DNA of 64,000 bases, taken from Paenibacillus sp. AN1007. GTDB lineage: Bacteria; Bacillota; Bacilli; Paenibacillales; Paenibacillaceae. Under the pieces are notes generated by a model that saw only the letters and a list, made by a program, of their open reading frames with translations, searched no databases and had not been told where the DNA came from. Of this stretch, positions 1-9,680 are shown piece after piece; position 1 is the stretch's first letter, and every line of letters starts with the position of its first letter. The position numbers and the translations under genes were made by a program. The DNA is taken from NCBI RefSeq assembly GCF_040702995.1, contig NZ_CP159992.1, positions 1,513,501-1,577,500 of the forward strand, in the 5' to 3' direction.

Positions 1-267
1 CACCGAAATCCGCTGCAGAATAAATATTTGGTTCTTGCCGTCATCTCATCGGTTGTGCTGATGCTGGTGGTGATGTATGTGGAGCCGCTGCAGCCTATCT
101 TCAAAACGGTGCCTCTCGGTCTGCGAGAGTGGGCAATCTGTATCGTAGCTGCAGGCATTCCAACGTTCCTGATGGGGGCGGGAAGTGTCTGGGGCGGACG
201 CCGCAACCGCCGCCGTATGGGCGGTCCTGGACGCTTCGTACCGAAAAGTACAAAGTTTTCAGCATAA
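1..267 (+). CDS. Cation-transporting P-type ATPase, C-terminal end (partial)
   Basis: The reading frame is open from the first base, so this is the 3' end of a longer gene cut by the window edge. The visible 88 residues hold two hydrophobic segments separated by a short loop with the pattern VEPLQPIFKTVPL, then a basic tail (GGRRNRRRMG). An end with two membrane helices, a loop containing LQ.IF, and a short cytoplasmic tail is typical of SERCA-like calcium-transporting P-type ATPases (cation_ATPase_C domain). The catalytic domains are outside the window, so substrate is inferred from the tail only. Confidence 0.7.
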   Translation, partial: HRNPLQNKYLVLAVISSVVLMLVVMYVEPLQPIFKTVPLGLREWAICIVAAGIPTFLMGAGSVWGGRRNRRRMGGPGRFVPKSTKFSA

Positions 268-299
268 AATCAATAGCATTTAATGACCTGTTTCGGTAT

Positions 300-356
300 G
301 CTATCCTCAAAATGGTTCAAAGCGCGAGCTTGGATCTTTTGCAGGATAGCTTTTTT
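300..356 (+). terminator. Rho-independent terminator after the P-type ATPase
   Basis: GCTATCCT (300-307) pairs with AGGATAGC (343-350) and is followed by six T residues. It lies between the ATPase and dapF and separates the two transcription units. Confidence 0.7.
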
Positions 357-443
357 ATATGCTTGGTATGCATGATATGAAGATTAGCTATAAATAAACT
401 ATAAAGCTTTGGCAGCAGTCTGCCAAAAGGAGTGGGCACGGTT

Positions 444-1277
444 ATGGAATTTACGAAAATGCATGGACTTGGCAACGATTTTATTATTGTATTTGGGGAA
501 AAGGTGCTTCCGGCAGACGCGGCTGATCTTGCGGTCAAATGGTGCAATCGATTCTTCGGCATCGGAGCGGACGGCCTGGTATATATACTGCCTTCGGAGA
601 AGGCGGACTTTCAGATGCGCATCATGAATTCAGACGGTTCGGAAGCGGAGCAGTGCGGTAATGCCATTCGCTGCGTGTCCAAGTACGTATACGACCATGG
701 GCATGTTGACCGCGAGCAGATTACGATTGAAACGATCGGAGCAGGTGTTCAGCCTGTAACTCTCAATATTCGGGATGGCAAAGTGGAGACGGTTCGGGTA
801 GATATGGGCGAGCCGATTCTGGATGGGCTTCAGGTGCCTACGACAGTGGATGCGAATCCGGTAATCGATCATAACATTGAAGCAAACGGGCATGGCTTCA
901 AATTCACGGCCGTATCCATGGGTAACCCCCACGCGGTCATCTACGTAGATGATGCGGTGAACTTTGATCTGACCACTTGGGGACCGCTGCTTGAGGTGCA
1001 TCCCATGTTCCCCAAAAAAATCAATGTTGAATTCGCAACGGTACGTGACCGCGGATATGTCGATATGCGTGTATGGGAACGCGGGGCAGGGCCGACACTG
1101 GCCTGCGGAACAGGGGCTTGTGCAACTTTGGTGTCCTCCGTACTGAATGGTCACACGGATCGTACAGCAGTGATCAGTCTTAAAGGCGGTGATCTTCACA
1201 TTGAGTGGAGCGAGGCGGATAATCACGTATATATGACGGGACCCGCAGAAGTTGTTTTCAAAGGAAAGACTGCATAA
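444..1277 (+). CDS. dapF: Diaminopimelate epimerase
   Basis: 277 residues, the usual DapF length. It interconverts LL- and meso-diaminopimelate in the lysine and peptidoglycan precursor pathway in the cytosol, using two catalytic cysteines. Both are visible: one in EAEQCGNAIRCV near residue 69 and one in LACGTGACATL near residue 216. The start MEFTKMHGLGNDF is canonical for the family. An in-frame GTG lies at 432, but it overlaps the AAAAGGAG ribosome binding site (425-432), so ATG 444 is preferred. The gene stands alone between terminators at 300-356 and 1301-1324. Confidence 0.96.
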   Translation: MEFTKMHGLGNDFIIVFGEKVLPADAADLAVKWCNRFFGIGADGLVYILPSEKADFQMRIMNSDGSEAEQCGNAIRCVSKYVYDHGHVDREQITIETIGAGVQPVTLNIRDGKVETVRVDMGEPILDGLQVPTTVDANPVIDHNIEANGHGFKFTAVSMGNPHAVIYVDDAVNFDLTTWGPLLEVHPMFPKKINVEFATVRDRGYVDMRVWERGAGPTLACGTGACATLVSSVLNGHTDRTAVISLKGGDLHIEWSEADNHVYMTGPAEVVFKGKTA

Positions 1278-1300
1278 ATACGAGTAGACGGTATACCGAA

Positions 1301-1324
1301 GAGGCCTGCGGGCCTCTTTTTTTT
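1301..1324 (+). terminator. Rho-independent terminator after dapF
   Basis: GAGGCC (1301-1306), a TGCG loop and GGCCTC (1311-1316), followed directly by eight T residues. Confidence 0.88.
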
Positions 1325-1493
1325 ATCAGATGTGGACTAGCTGTCCAGCTATAAAGGACGAATTTACGGTTTGGATGGCAAAAATGTCTACTGGAGCCGG
1401 ACATACAGCAAATACCTGTGTTTTTCTTCGTTTTTTAACGTTTTTTGTGTTACATTAGTATGAAATGATCATAGTCAAGCGGGGGGAAATGGG

Positions 1494-3383
1494 ATGAAGG
1501 CAGATTTACGCACCGTGATGAAGCAGCGTGTCCTTGTTGGTGATGGGGCTATGGGGACATTTCTATATCAGATGGGGTTTCCCGTCGGGATCTCCTATGA
1601 AGAGTTGAACTTGATTTCACCTGAAGTTGTGGCTGACGTACATCGCCGTTATCGTGATGCAGGGACAGATATATTCGAGACCAATACGTACTCGGCGAAT
1701 TTTGACAAGCTGTCCAAGTTCGGACTGGAATCCAAAGTGGAGGACGTGAACCGCGCAGGTGTCCGTATCGCCAAAGAAGTAGCAGGTGCAGAGGGGTATG
1801 TACTTGGTGCTGTGGGTTCTATACGCGGCGGCAAGCGCACGAACGTATCTACCAGTGAATTGAAACGGTTCTATCAACAGCAGATATATGCCCTGCTGGA
1901 TGAAGGCGTGGACGGTATACTGCTCGAAACCTTCTATGACATCGAAGAGATGGATATTGCTCTTCTGCAGGCCCGCAAACTGAGTGACCTGCCTGTGATT
2001 GGGCAGTTCGCTGTTGAGGATGTGGGCCATACGCTGGATGGTTACACGATGCCTGAAGCATTCCGTATTATGCGCGAACAGGGGGCAGACGTTATCGGTT
2101 TTAACTGCCGATCCGGTCCGAACGGTATTATGCGTGCAATGGAGACGGTATCCGGACGCATCGGAGTTCCGATGTCTGTATTTCCGAATGCGGGTGCGGC
2201 GGATTACGTAGATGGCCAGTTCCGTTATGGAGCGACACCTGAATATTTCGGTCAAACGGCAGTACAGTTTGCAGATCTTGGAGCGCGCATCATTGGCGGC
2301 TGCTGCGGAACAACGCCTGATCATATCACTGCAATCAAACAAGCGCTCGAAGCATACGTGGCGTCGCCGATTGCAGAACCCGATCCGGCAGAGACCCTGC
2401 CGCGCATCGTGCTTCATGAGAATGTGGATGAACGCGCAGGGCGCGGAGGCCAGCCAACCATTGTTGATCTGGTCAAACAGCGTCACACCGTTATCGTCGA
2501 ACTTGATCCCCCGCGTGATCTGGACGTTGCCAAATTTATGAAGGGTGCCGAAACATTGAAAGCTGCAGGAGCTGATGCTCTTACGCTTGCAGACAACTCT
2601 CTTGCTGTAACACGCATGAGTAATATGGCACTTGGACATCTGGTACAGGATCGGACAGGTCTTCGTGCACTTGTGCATATCGCCTGCCGTGACCGTAATC
2701 TGATTGGAACCCAATCCCACATGATGGGCTTTGATGCACTTGGGATCAACCATGTGCTTGCTGTAACAGGCGACCCTGCAAGGTTCGGGGACCTGCCTGG
2801 TTCCAGCTCGGTGTACGACCTGACATCATTTGAAATTATACGGATGATCAAACAGCTGAATGACGGTGTTGCTTTTTCAGGTAAACCGTTAAAACAGAAG
2901 GCCGGGTTCGTTATAGGAGCTGCTTTCAACCCCAATGTAAAACATCTGGACAAAGCGGTACAGCGGCTTGAGAAGAAAATAGCCTCCGGGGCAGACTATA
3001 TTATGACGCAGCCGATCTATGATCCGGAATTAATCGTTACGATGCGTGAGGCAACCAAGCATCTGGACATTCCTATTTTTGTCGGTATTATGCCGCTAGC
3101 AAGCGGCCGAAACGCAGAATACCTGCATAACGAGGTTCCAGGTATTCAGCTCTCGGATGAAGTACGCTCCCGGATGGCAGGATTGGAAGGCGAAGAAGGC
3201 CGCGCCATGGGGGTAACCATTGCGAAAGAGCTGCTTGATGTGGCCGCAAAGCACTTTAAGGGCATCTATCTGATGACTCCGTTTATGTTCTATGGCATGA
3301 CTGCCGAACTGACCCGATATGTCTGGGAGAAATCGGAGCATCAATGTCCTACTTGTTTCAACCCTAATAATCAATTACAATAG
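1494..3383 (+). CDS. yitJ: Bifunctional homocysteine S-methyltransferase / 5,10-methylenetetrahydrofolate reductase
   Basis: 629 residues in two fused parts. Residues 1-290 are a Zn-dependent homocysteine methyltransferase domain with the metal-binding cysteines in RIIGGCCGTTPDH near residue 267 and an earlier Cys in GFNCRSGPNG. Residues 325-620 are a MetF-type FAD-dependent reductase barrel (ELDPPRD at the first strand, NHVLAVTGDPAR, ADYIMTQPIYDPE). This fusion is known from Bacillus YitJ and supplies methyl groups for methionine synthesis. A GGGGGGAAA ribosome binding site lies just before the ATG. The 170-bp upstream gap contains no S-box aptamer that I could recognise, although YitJ genes are often SAM-riboswitch controlled. 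Confidence 0.93.
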   Translation: MKADLRTVMKQRVLVGDGAMGTFLYQMGFPVGISYEELNLISPEVVADVHRRYRDAGTDIFETNTYSANFDKLSKFGLESKVEDVNRAGVRIAKEVAGAEGYVLGAVGSIRGGKRTNVSTSELKRFYQQQIYALLDEGVDGILLETFYDIEEMDIALLQARKLSDLPVIGQFAVEDVGHTLDGYTMPEAFRIMREQGADVIGFNCRSGPNGIMRAMETVSGRIGVPMSVFPNAGAADYVDGQFRYGATPEYFGQTAVQFADLGARIIGGCCGTTPDHITAIKQALEAYVASPIAEPDPAETLPRIVLHENVDERAGRGGQPTIVDLVKQRHTVIVELDPPRDLDVAKFMKGAETLKAAGADALTLADNSLAVTRMSNMALGHLVQDRTGLRALVHIACRDRNLIGTQSHMMGFDALGINHVLAVTGDPARFGDLPGSSSVYDLTSFEIIRMIKQLNDGVAFSGKPLKQKAGFVIGAAFNPNVKHLDKAVQRLEKKIASGADYIMTQPIYDPELIVTMREATKHLDIPIFVGIMPLASGRNAEYLHNEVPGIQLSDEVRSRMAGLEGEEGRAMGVTIAKELLDVAAKHFKGIYLMTPFMFYGMTAELTRYVWEKSEHQCPTCFNPNNQLQ

Positions 3384-3396
3384 TAAAACGGATGTG

Positions 3397-4302
3397 ATGC
3401 CGATGTCATTCAGTATGACCGGATACGGTCAATCCGCCTTTCAATATGGCGGCTACAAGGTACAATTGGAGATCAAATCAGTCAATCATCGTTATTGCGA
3501 GGTCATGATGCGCCTGCCGAGAGAATGGACGTATTATGAGGATGGTTTGAGAAAAATCGTACAGGGCCGCTTGAAGCGTGGGCGGATTGATGTTTATGTA
3601 ATGAAAGAAAAAGAGGAAGACCAGGCTCTCCCCGCTGTTCTGAATGAACAGGCGGTCAGGGCCTATCTGCAGGCTGCAGAGCAGCTCGAGACTCAATTCG
3701 GAATGCAGGGCAAGCCGAGTATTGTGGATATGCTGGGGCTGCCGGATGTCATGGTTCAGCCGGATGGGACAAGTTCTGTTCCGGAAGAACAAAAGGACGA
3801 ATGGGAGCAGGTGCTGCAGGCCGGATTGAATGAGGCTTTGTCCAGTCTGGAGCAGATGCGCGCTCGCGAGGGTCTTCATCTGGCCAGTGATCTGGAACGG
3901 CGGATTACCCGCTTGGAGTCACTGCACACCGAGATGCTTGAACTTGCACCAAGTGTGGTGAGCGATTACCGCAATAAGCTGAGACAGCGTCTTACGGAAC
4001 TGCAGGAAGATGGCTCTTTCCCTTTTGATGAGCATAAATTGGGTATGGAAATCGCAGTCTTTGCCGATCGTTCCAACATTGAAGAGGAGCTTACGCGTTT
4101 ACTCAGTCACTTTGGACAATGCAGAGAATTGCTGAAGAGTGAGGACCCTGTAGGCCGTAAGTTGGATTTCCTGATTCAGGAGATGAATCGGGAGGTTAAT
4201 ACGATTGGATCAAAAGCCAACCACTTGGCTCTGGTGAACCGTGTTGTCGAGATGAAGGCGGAACTGGAGAAGATTCGTGAGCAAGCAGCGAACATCGAAT
4301 GA
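3397..4302 (+). CDS. yicC: YicC/YloC-family endoribonuclease
   Basis: 301 residues, standard length. The N-terminus (SFSMTGYGQS, then EIKSVNHRYCEV) and C-terminus (DFLIQEMNREVNTIGSKAN) are the two signature blocks of the YicC family, recently shown to contain RNases and found upstream of remA-gmk in Bacillales. The open frame extends to 3319 inside yitJ, but the conserved start is at ATG 3397 or ATG 3403. The Shine-Dalgarno signal is weak, which suggests translational coupling to yitJ, whose stop lies 13 bp upstream. Confidence 0.9.
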   Translation: MPMSFSMTGYGQSAFQYGGYKVQLEIKSVNHRYCEVMMRLPREWTYYEDGLRKIVQGRLKRGRIDVYVMKEKEEDQALPAVLNEQAVRAYLQAAEQLETQFGMQGKPSIVDMLGLPDVMVQPDGTSSVPEEQKDEWEQVLQAGLNEALSSLEQMRAREGLHLASDLERRITRLESLHTEMLELAPSVVSDYRNKLRQRLTELQEDGSFPFDEHKLGMEIAVFADRSNIEEELTRLLSHFGQCRELLKSEDPVGRKLDFLIQEMNREVNTIGSKANHLALVNRVVEMKAELEKIREQAANIE

Positions 4303-4353
4303 ACGGCCAAATTTCGGCAGAAGAGTCGCATGTATAGGGGGAAGAACCTGATT

Positions 4354-4614
4354 ATGGCAATCAAACTCATTAACATTGGATTCGGTAACATCGTATCGGC
4401 GAACCGGATTATATCCATCGTGAGTCCGGAATCGGCGCCGATCAAGAGAATTATACAAGAGGCCAGAGATCGTCACATGCTGATCGATGCAACCTATGGA
4501 CGACGTACACGTGCCGTAATTATTACGGATAGTGATCACGTTATCCTGTCTGCTGTTCAGCCTGAAACGGTCGCCCATCGTCTTTCTTCGAAAGATGATG
4601 ATAACGACGAATAA
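4354..4614 (+). CDS. remA: Extracellular matrix regulator RemA (DUF370)
   Basis: 86 residues beginning [19 protein letters not shown], almost the textbook RemA start, with the conserved basic stretch [19 protein letters not shown] in the middle. In Bacillus RemA is a DNA-binding activator of matrix (eps, tapA) and osmoprotection genes. An AGGGGG site (4336-4341) precedes the ATG by about 12 bases. An in-frame upstream ATG at 4330 lacks a binding site and would add a non-conserved extension. Genomic position between yicC and gmk is conserved in Bacillales. Confidence 0.95.
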   Translation: MAIKLINIGFGNIVSANRIISIVSPESAPIKRIIQEARDRHMLIDATYGRRTRAVIITDSDHVILSAVQPETVAHRLSSKDDDNDE

Positions 4615-4627
4615 AATGGAGTGTAAT

Positions 4628-5200
4628 ATGTCTAAGGGATTACTGATAGTGTTGTCCGGCCCGTCCGGGGTCGGGAAGGGTACAGTATGCAGCGCACTGC
4701 GCAAACGGGTGCCGAATTTAACGTATTCGGTATCAGCAACCACTCGTCAGCCGCGTCTAGGTGAAGAGCATGGGGTGAACTATTTCTTCCACTCGCATGA
4801 TGAGTTTCTGAAGATGATTGCCGAAGATCAGCTGCTGGAACATGCAGAATATGTTGGCAATTATTACGGTACTCCGCGTGATTTTGTGGAGAAAACCATT
4901 AATGAAGGCCGCGATATTATTCTCGAGATTGAGGTTCAGGGTGCACTTAAAGTGAAGGAGAAATTCCCTGAAGGAATTTTTGTTTTCCTGCTCCCGCCTT
5001 CTTTGGACGAGCTGAAAGATCGCATTCAAGGTCGCGGCACGGAAAGCCAGGCCACGATTGATCACCGTATGTCCGTTGCAGTCGATGAGATTAATCTGCT
5101 GGAGCAGTATGATTATGCTGTGGTGAATGATGAAATTGATTTGGCCTGCAAGCGAATAGAAAGTATCATTATCGCCGAACATTGTAAGATCAATAAATAA
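4628..5200 (+). CDS. gmk: Guanylate kinase
   Basis: 190 residues, normal length. It phosphorylates GMP to GDP in the cytosol. The P-loop [10 protein letters not shown] is at residues 10-19, followed by the GMP-binding block ([19 protein letters not shown]) and a lid region. The frame is open upstream to 4532 through remA, and ATG 4616 is an alternative just after the remA stop. ATG 4628 is chosen because [14 protein letters not shown] is the family start and GGAG (4618-4621) is placed before it. Confidence 0.96.
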   Translation: MSKGLLIVLSGPSGVGKGTVCSALRKRVPNLTYSVSATTRQPRLGEEHGVNYFFHSHDEFLKMIAEDQLLEHAEYVGNYYGTPRDFVEKTINEGRDIILEIEVQGALKVKEKFPEGIFVFLLPPSLDELKDRIQGRGTESQATIDHRMSVAVDEINLLEQYDYAVVNDEIDLACKRIESIIIAEHCKINK

Positions 5201-5363
5201 TCCTTTTTGCCGCCGCGTACAGCGATATTCATGGGGCTGTTGTCATATCATGTTAAGGTTAAGGCTCAGCCTGGACTTTCTGGAACATGGAGGACACGCA
5301 GTATCAGGGTCCTGTCCGGCGGCAGCTTGTGATTATACTAAAGCAAAGAGGTGTTTTGTTAAT

Positions 5364-5576
5364 ATGCTGTATCCTTCAATTGATGAAATGATGAACAAAG
5401 TCGACAGCAAGTATTCCCTGGTTGTTGCTGCATCCCGCCGGGCTAGACAGCTTCGCGAAGGTGAGAAATCCGAGCTGCGAAACGCGAAATCCCATAAACA
5501 GGTTGGCGTTGCACTGGAAGAAATCTACGGAGATCATCTGGTAGTAATCAAAGGACAGGACGAAGAAGAAGAGTAA
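5364..5576 (+). CDS. rpoZ: RNA polymerase omega subunit
   Basis: 70 residues starting MLYPSIDEMMNKVDSKYSLV, with the conserved AASRRARQLREG and the KSHKQVGVALEEI helix. Omega stabilises the beta' subunit of RNA polymerase. AAAGAGGTG (5345-5353) is an excellent binding site for ATG 5364; the longer open frame from 5250 has no support. The gene is 163 bp downstream of gmk and is followed by a terminator. Confidence 0.95.
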   Translation: MLYPSIDEMMNKVDSKYSLVVAASRRARQLREGEKSELRNAKSHKQVGVALEEIYGDHLVVIKGQDEEEE

Positions 5577-5582
5577 GCCCCT

Positions 5583-5650
5583 CGGGCTGCTCTTCAACTG
5601 CATAGGCGGAAGCCCGAATTATTTTGACAACCGCGAGGTTGTTATTTTTT
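5583..5650 (+). terminator. Terminator after rpoZ
   Basis: ACAACC (5627-5632), GCGA loop, GGTTGT (5637-5642), then TATTTTTTT. An additional outer stem CGGGCT (5583-5588)/AGCCCG (5611-5616) lies just upstream. Confidence 0.65.
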
Positions 5651-5723
5651 TACGAATAAGCCTTAATCAGATTCTATCATTACTACGTGTACAGACGTCT
5701 TAACATTATCGGGGGATATAAAT

Positions 5724-7001
5724 ATGTTGAACGGTAAAAAAATCGTGCTTGGCGTAACAGGGGGCATAGCGGCTTACAAAGCAGCGACATTATGCAGCAA
5801 GCTGGTGCAAAAGGGAGCGGATGTACATGTTATTATGACCGCTTCGGCAGCACAGTTTATTACCGAATTAACGCTGCAGACCTTGACCCGAAATGCAGTA
5901 TATACGGACACATTTGATGAACGTGAGCCGGCTGTAGTTTCTCATATCCATCTCGCCGATCTAGCTGATCTGGTGCTGGTCGCTCCGGCGACAGCAAATG
6001 TGATTGCCAAGATGGCACACGGAATGGCAGACGATATGCTTACAACCACACTGCTTGCAACCACTGCGCCAGTGATGATTGCGCCTGCGATGAATGTGCA
6101 TATGTACGATCATCCAGCGGTGCAGCACAATATGAATCTGCTGGCCGAACGGGGCACATTAATGATTGAACCGGGCGAAGGACTTCTGGCCTGCGGGTAT
6201 GTAGGCAAGGGACGACTGGAAGAACCGGAGACGATTGTAGATGTAGTGGAGCGTTTCTTTGCGCAGGGTGAGCTGGAGGGGCAAGTGCAGGATCAGGTGC
6301 AGCGTCAGCGGCATAACCAAGTGCAGGTAGAAGAAGCTCAGGCATCACTGCTAAAAGGCAAAAAGGTCGTCGTTACCGCTGGTGGTACGGTGGAACGCAT
6401 TGATCCGGTTCGTTATATTACAAATGATTCTTCCGGAAAAATGGGGTTTGCGATTGCTGCCGCTGCGCGTGAACTGGGAGCAGATGTGAAGCTTGTTCTG
6501 GGTAATACACAGGCACAGCCGCCAACGGATGTAGAGATGATTCCGATTCAGTCTGCACAGGATATGTACGAAGCGGTAGCCAGAGAATGGGACACTGCGG
6601 ATATCGTCATTAAAGCAGCCGCCGTGGCTGATTATCGCCCGAAGGAAGTTTATACGGAGAAAATCAAGAAAAAAGGCGACACCCTTTCGCTCGAACTTGT
6701 GAAAAATATAGATATTTTGGAGACGCTGGGGAAAAGGAAGACCCATCAGTATTTGATCGGTTTTGCTGCCGAGACCCAGTCGCTCGAAATGTATGCACGT
6801 GAGAAACTGGAACGGAAAAATTGTGATCTGATCGTAGCCAATGATGTTACCCGTTCGGGGGCAGGATTTGGAACAGATACCAACGCGGTGCACATCTATG
6901 ACCGTGAAGGGTTGGTAGAGGAGCTTGAACTGATGTCCAAGAAAGAGGTGGCACATCGTTTACTCCGAATTGCGGCGGAGCGCATTGCCGGGAGGAATTA
7001 G
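5724..7001 (+). CDS. coaBC: Bifunctional phosphopantothenoylcysteine decarboxylase / phosphopantothenate-cysteine ligase
   Basis: 425 residues; two consecutive steps of coenzyme A synthesis. Residues 1-180 are the FMN-dependent CoaC decarboxylase (GVTGGIAAYKAA at the N-terminus, PAMNVHMYDHPAV near residue 120, active-site Cys in LACGYVGKGRLEEPE near residue 159). Residues 208-425 are the CoaB ligase (VTAGGTVERIDPVRYITN, then SSGKMG, and IKAAAVADYRPKE). The linker at about 183-207 is unusually rich in Gln and Val (repeated QVQ). The gene ends 3 bp before priA. Confidence 0.96.
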   Translation: MLNGKKIVLGVTGGIAAYKAATLCSKLVQKGADVHVIMTASAAQFITELTLQTLTRNAVYTDTFDEREPAVVSHIHLADLADLVLVAPATANVIAKMAHGMADDMLTTTLLATTAPVMIAPAMNVHMYDHPAVQHNMNLLAERGTLMIEPGEGLLACGYVGKGRLEEPETIVDVVERFFAQGELEGQVQDQVQRQRHNQVQVEEAQASLLKGKKVVVTAGGTVERIDPVRYITNDSSGKMGFAIAAAARELGADVKLVLGNTQAQPPTDVEMIPIQSAQDMYEAVAREWDTADIVIKAAAVADYRPKEVYTEKIKKKGDTLSLELVKNIDILETLGKRKTHQYLIGFAAETQSLEMYAREKLERKNCDLIVANDVTRSGAGFGTDTNAVHIYDREGLVEELELMSKKEVAHRLLRIAAERIAGRN

Positions 7002-7004
7002 AAG

Positions 7005-9554
7005 ATGGAGATTGCCAAGGTCATTGTCGATGTGCCTGTGAAGCAGACCGACCGGCCTTTTGATTATCTGGTTCCCGACTCCATGAAAGAATGGATTGAG
7101 GTGGGGAGCAGGGTAGGTGTACCTTTTGGACATCGGACCGTGCAGGGATTTGTTGTTGATCTGGTTCCCCGTACAGGAGAAGAATCATTTAAACTGAAGC
7201 CTATTCAGGAGCTGCTCGACATTGTGCCGCCGCTCTCCAAGGATTTGGTGGAGCTGGCAGCATGGATGAGTGATCGATATGCGAGCAACCGGATTCTGTC
7301 TCTGCAGGTGATGGTGCCGACGGCATTAAAAGGAAAAGCCGAGCGGTATATTTCGCTGGGAGAAGCGCTGGATGGACAGACTGCCGGAGGTTCTTCCAAT
7401 GAGGAAGTTCTGTTTGTATGGGGAGAAGAATCCACAACGGAGAAGGTACAGCAGGATATTATCCGTTTTGTCAAAAGCCGGGGACAGGTGCCCCTGCAGC
7501 AGTTAAGCCGCAAATATCCGAATCATGCAGCCTTGATCAAAAAGCTGCTGCTGAGCGGTGTGCTTCTGGAAAGTCAGGTAATTAAGGACAAGCTGAATAA
7601 AAAAACGATGAAATCCGTGAATCTGGCTGTGGATATTCATGCTGCGGAAGAAGCGCTTGCCTCATTCCCGGCCAAGGCGCAGCGTCAGAAAGAGATTCTT
7701 TCTTTTTTGCTGGAGATGAAGGATTTGCTGCCCATGCCTTTGAAGGAAGTTTTGTCTACTCTGCAAGTTTCGGCCGCAGCCATTAAGGGGCTTGAGGAAA
7801 AAGGGTTGGTTATGACAGAGGACGTGGAAGTTTTCCGTGATCCGTATCAAGGCAGACGTTTTAAACCGACAGAGCCGCTGGAATTGACTGAGGAGCAAAA
7901 AGGAGTTTACAGCAGCATTAATGGGCGTTTGCAGGAACAGCGTCATGGTGTTTTTTTACTGCACGGTGTCACCGGAAGCGGCAAAACAGAAGTCTATCTG
8001 CAGACGATTCAGCAGTGCATTAACCAGGATAGACAAGCAATCGTGCTTGTGCCAGAGATTGCCCTAACCCCTCAGATGGTGGAGCGTTTCAAAGGACGCT
8101 TTGGCGATCAGGTCGCAGTCATGCACAGTCGTCTGTCTGGCGGTGAACGTTATGACGAATGGCGTAAAATCCGGGAGGGACAGGTGAAGGTAGGGATTGG
8201 CGCCCGTTCTGCCGTATTTGCTCCATTCAGCCGGCTGGGGCTGATTATTATGGACGAGGAGCATGAGACTTCATATAAACAGGAAGAGACACCTAAATAC
8301 CATGCGCGTGACGTAGCTGTCAAAAGAGCGCAGCAGCATCAGGCTGTAGTAGTTTTGGGTTCGGCTACCCCTTCGCTGGAAAGTTATTATGCTGCGCGCT
8401 CGCAGAGCAGTGATGATTTTGCCCCTCTTTTGCTGGAAATGCCTACAAGGGCGCTTGGCAACAATCTGCCGACGGTACGTATAGTCGATATGCGTGAAGA
8501 ATTGAAAGATGGCAATCGTTCCATGTTCAGCAGAGCGCTGCACAAAGGGATCGAGGAACGGATGGAGCGGGGGGAACAGACGGTACTGCTGCTTAATCGC
8601 CGCGGGTATTCAACCTTTGTGATGTGCCGCAGCTGCGGATATGTAGCGGGTTGTCCTGAGTGTGACATCTCTTTAACGTATCACCAGCGCTCCAACAATT
8701 TACGCTGTCATTATTGTGGATATGCGGAAGCGGCCCCCGAAACCTGCCCGGATTGCGGCAGTGAACATATTCGGTATTTTGGGACAGGAACCCAGCGGGT
8801 TGAGGAAGAACTGGCCAAGCTTTTTCCGGGCATTCGGGTGATTCGGATGGATGTGGATACGACGACGGAAAAAGGCTCTCATGAAAAGCTGCTAAAACAG
8901 TTTCGGGAGAAAAAAGCAGATGTACTGCTGGGGACCCAGATGGTTGCCAAAGGACTGGATTTTCCTGACGTGACTCTGGTAGGGGTCATCACTGCGGATT
9001 CAGCATTAAATCTGCCGGATTTCCGTGCCGCGGAGAAGACGTTCCAACTGCTCACACAAGTGGCAGGGCGGGCGGGACGGCATCAATTGCCGGGTGAGGT
9101 CTTTGTACAATCGTATACGCCGGAGCACTACTCGATTGGACATGCAAGCCAGCATGACTACGTATCCTTCGTACGGGAGGAGCTGCTTCACCGCAGAAAT
9201 CTGCAGTATCCGCCATACTGCCGCCTGATTCTGGTGACATTCTCCCATGAACAGCTTCCTGTACTGATTCGATTAGCTGAGAACTATACCCGGCTGCTGA
9301 AAGAGAAAGCGAACGCTGCCGGATGGCTGGGCAGTCTGGATCGTTTCAGTAATGAAGCCTTTGATGTGCTTGGCCCCGTAGCTTCGCCTATTCCACGGAT
9401 CAAGAATAGATACCGATTCCAATGTATGATAAAATGGCGTGGGGATGTGGACGCCATCGGTCTGGCTCTGGCAGTGGCCCGGCACATGGACGATGATGTT
9501 CAGGCCCAGAAGCTGCTTATTAGTCTTGATGTAGACCCGCAGATGTTAATGTAG
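7005..9554 (+). CDS. priA: Primosomal protein N' (replication restart helicase)
   Basis: 849 residues. PriA reloads the replisome at collapsed forks through its 3'-5' helicase activity. An N-terminal DNA-binding domain is followed by Walker A GVTGSGKTEVY near residue 320, the Walker B DEEH near residue 416, and a zinc-binding insert with paired cysteines (CRSCGYVAGCPEC, then CHYCG and CPDCGS) at about 540-585. The C-terminal helicase motifs include GTQMVAKGLDFP and QVAGRAGR. ATG 7005 follows the coaBC stop by 3 bp with an overlapping GGAGG site, so the two are cotranscribed. Confidence 0.97.
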   Translation: MEIAKVIVDVPVKQTDRPFDYLVPDSMKEWIEVGSRVGVPFGHRTVQGFVVDLVPRTGEESFKLKPIQELLDIVPPLSKDLVELAAWMSDRYASNRILSLQVMVPTALKGKAERYISLGEALDGQTAGGSSNEEVLFVWGEESTTEKVQQDIIRFVKSRGQVPLQQLSRKYPNHAALIKKLLLSGVLLESQVIKDKLNKKTMKSVNLAVDIHAAEEALASFPAKAQRQKEILSFLLEMKDLLPMPLKEVLSTLQVSAAAIKGLEEKGLVMTEDVEVFRDPYQGRRFKPTEPLELTEEQKGVYSSINGRLQEQRHGVFLLHGVTGSGKTEVYLQTIQQCINQDRQAIVLVPEIALTPQMVERFKGRFGDQVAVMHSRLSGGERYDEWRKIREGQVKVGIGARSAVFAPFSRLGLIIMDEEHETSYKQEETPKYHARDVAVKRAQQHQAVVVLGSATPSLESYYAARSQSSDDFAPLLLEMPTRALGNNLPTVRIVDMREELKDGNRSMFSRALHKGIEERMERGEQTVLLLNRRGYSTFVMCRSCGYVAGCPECDISLTYHQRSNNLRCHYCGYAEAAPETCPDCGSEHIRYFGTGTQRVEEELAKLFPGIRVIRMDVDTTTEKGSHEKLLKQFREKKADVLLGTQMVAKGLDFPDVTLVGVITADSALNLPDFRAAEKTFQLLTQVAGRAGRHQLPGEVFVQSYTPEHYSIGHASQHDYVSFVREELLHRRNLQYPPYCRLILVTFSHEQLPVLIRLAENYTRLLKEKANAAGWLGSLDRFSNEAFDVLGPVASPIPRIKNRYRFQCMIKWRGDVDAIGLALAVARHMDDDVQAQKLLISLDVDPQMLM

Positions 9555-9680
9555 ACATTTCACAGTTCTTTTCATAATAACGTGGATGTGAACAAGCGGT
9601 ATAAACATAGATTAAAACCAACATACGAAATTAAAGATGATTCGTGAAACTATGATAAGGATTAGGAAGGTGCTTACAAC

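Noticed and set aside
1325-1493. SAM riboswitch upstream of yitJ
   Set aside because: The 170-bp region lacks S-box signature stems and a terminator with T-run; no aptamer could be drawn.
1617-2753. 378-codon minus-strand ORF inside yitJ
   Set aside because: Shadow of the GC-biased plus-strand gene; Cys/His/Arg-rich translation without family resemblance.
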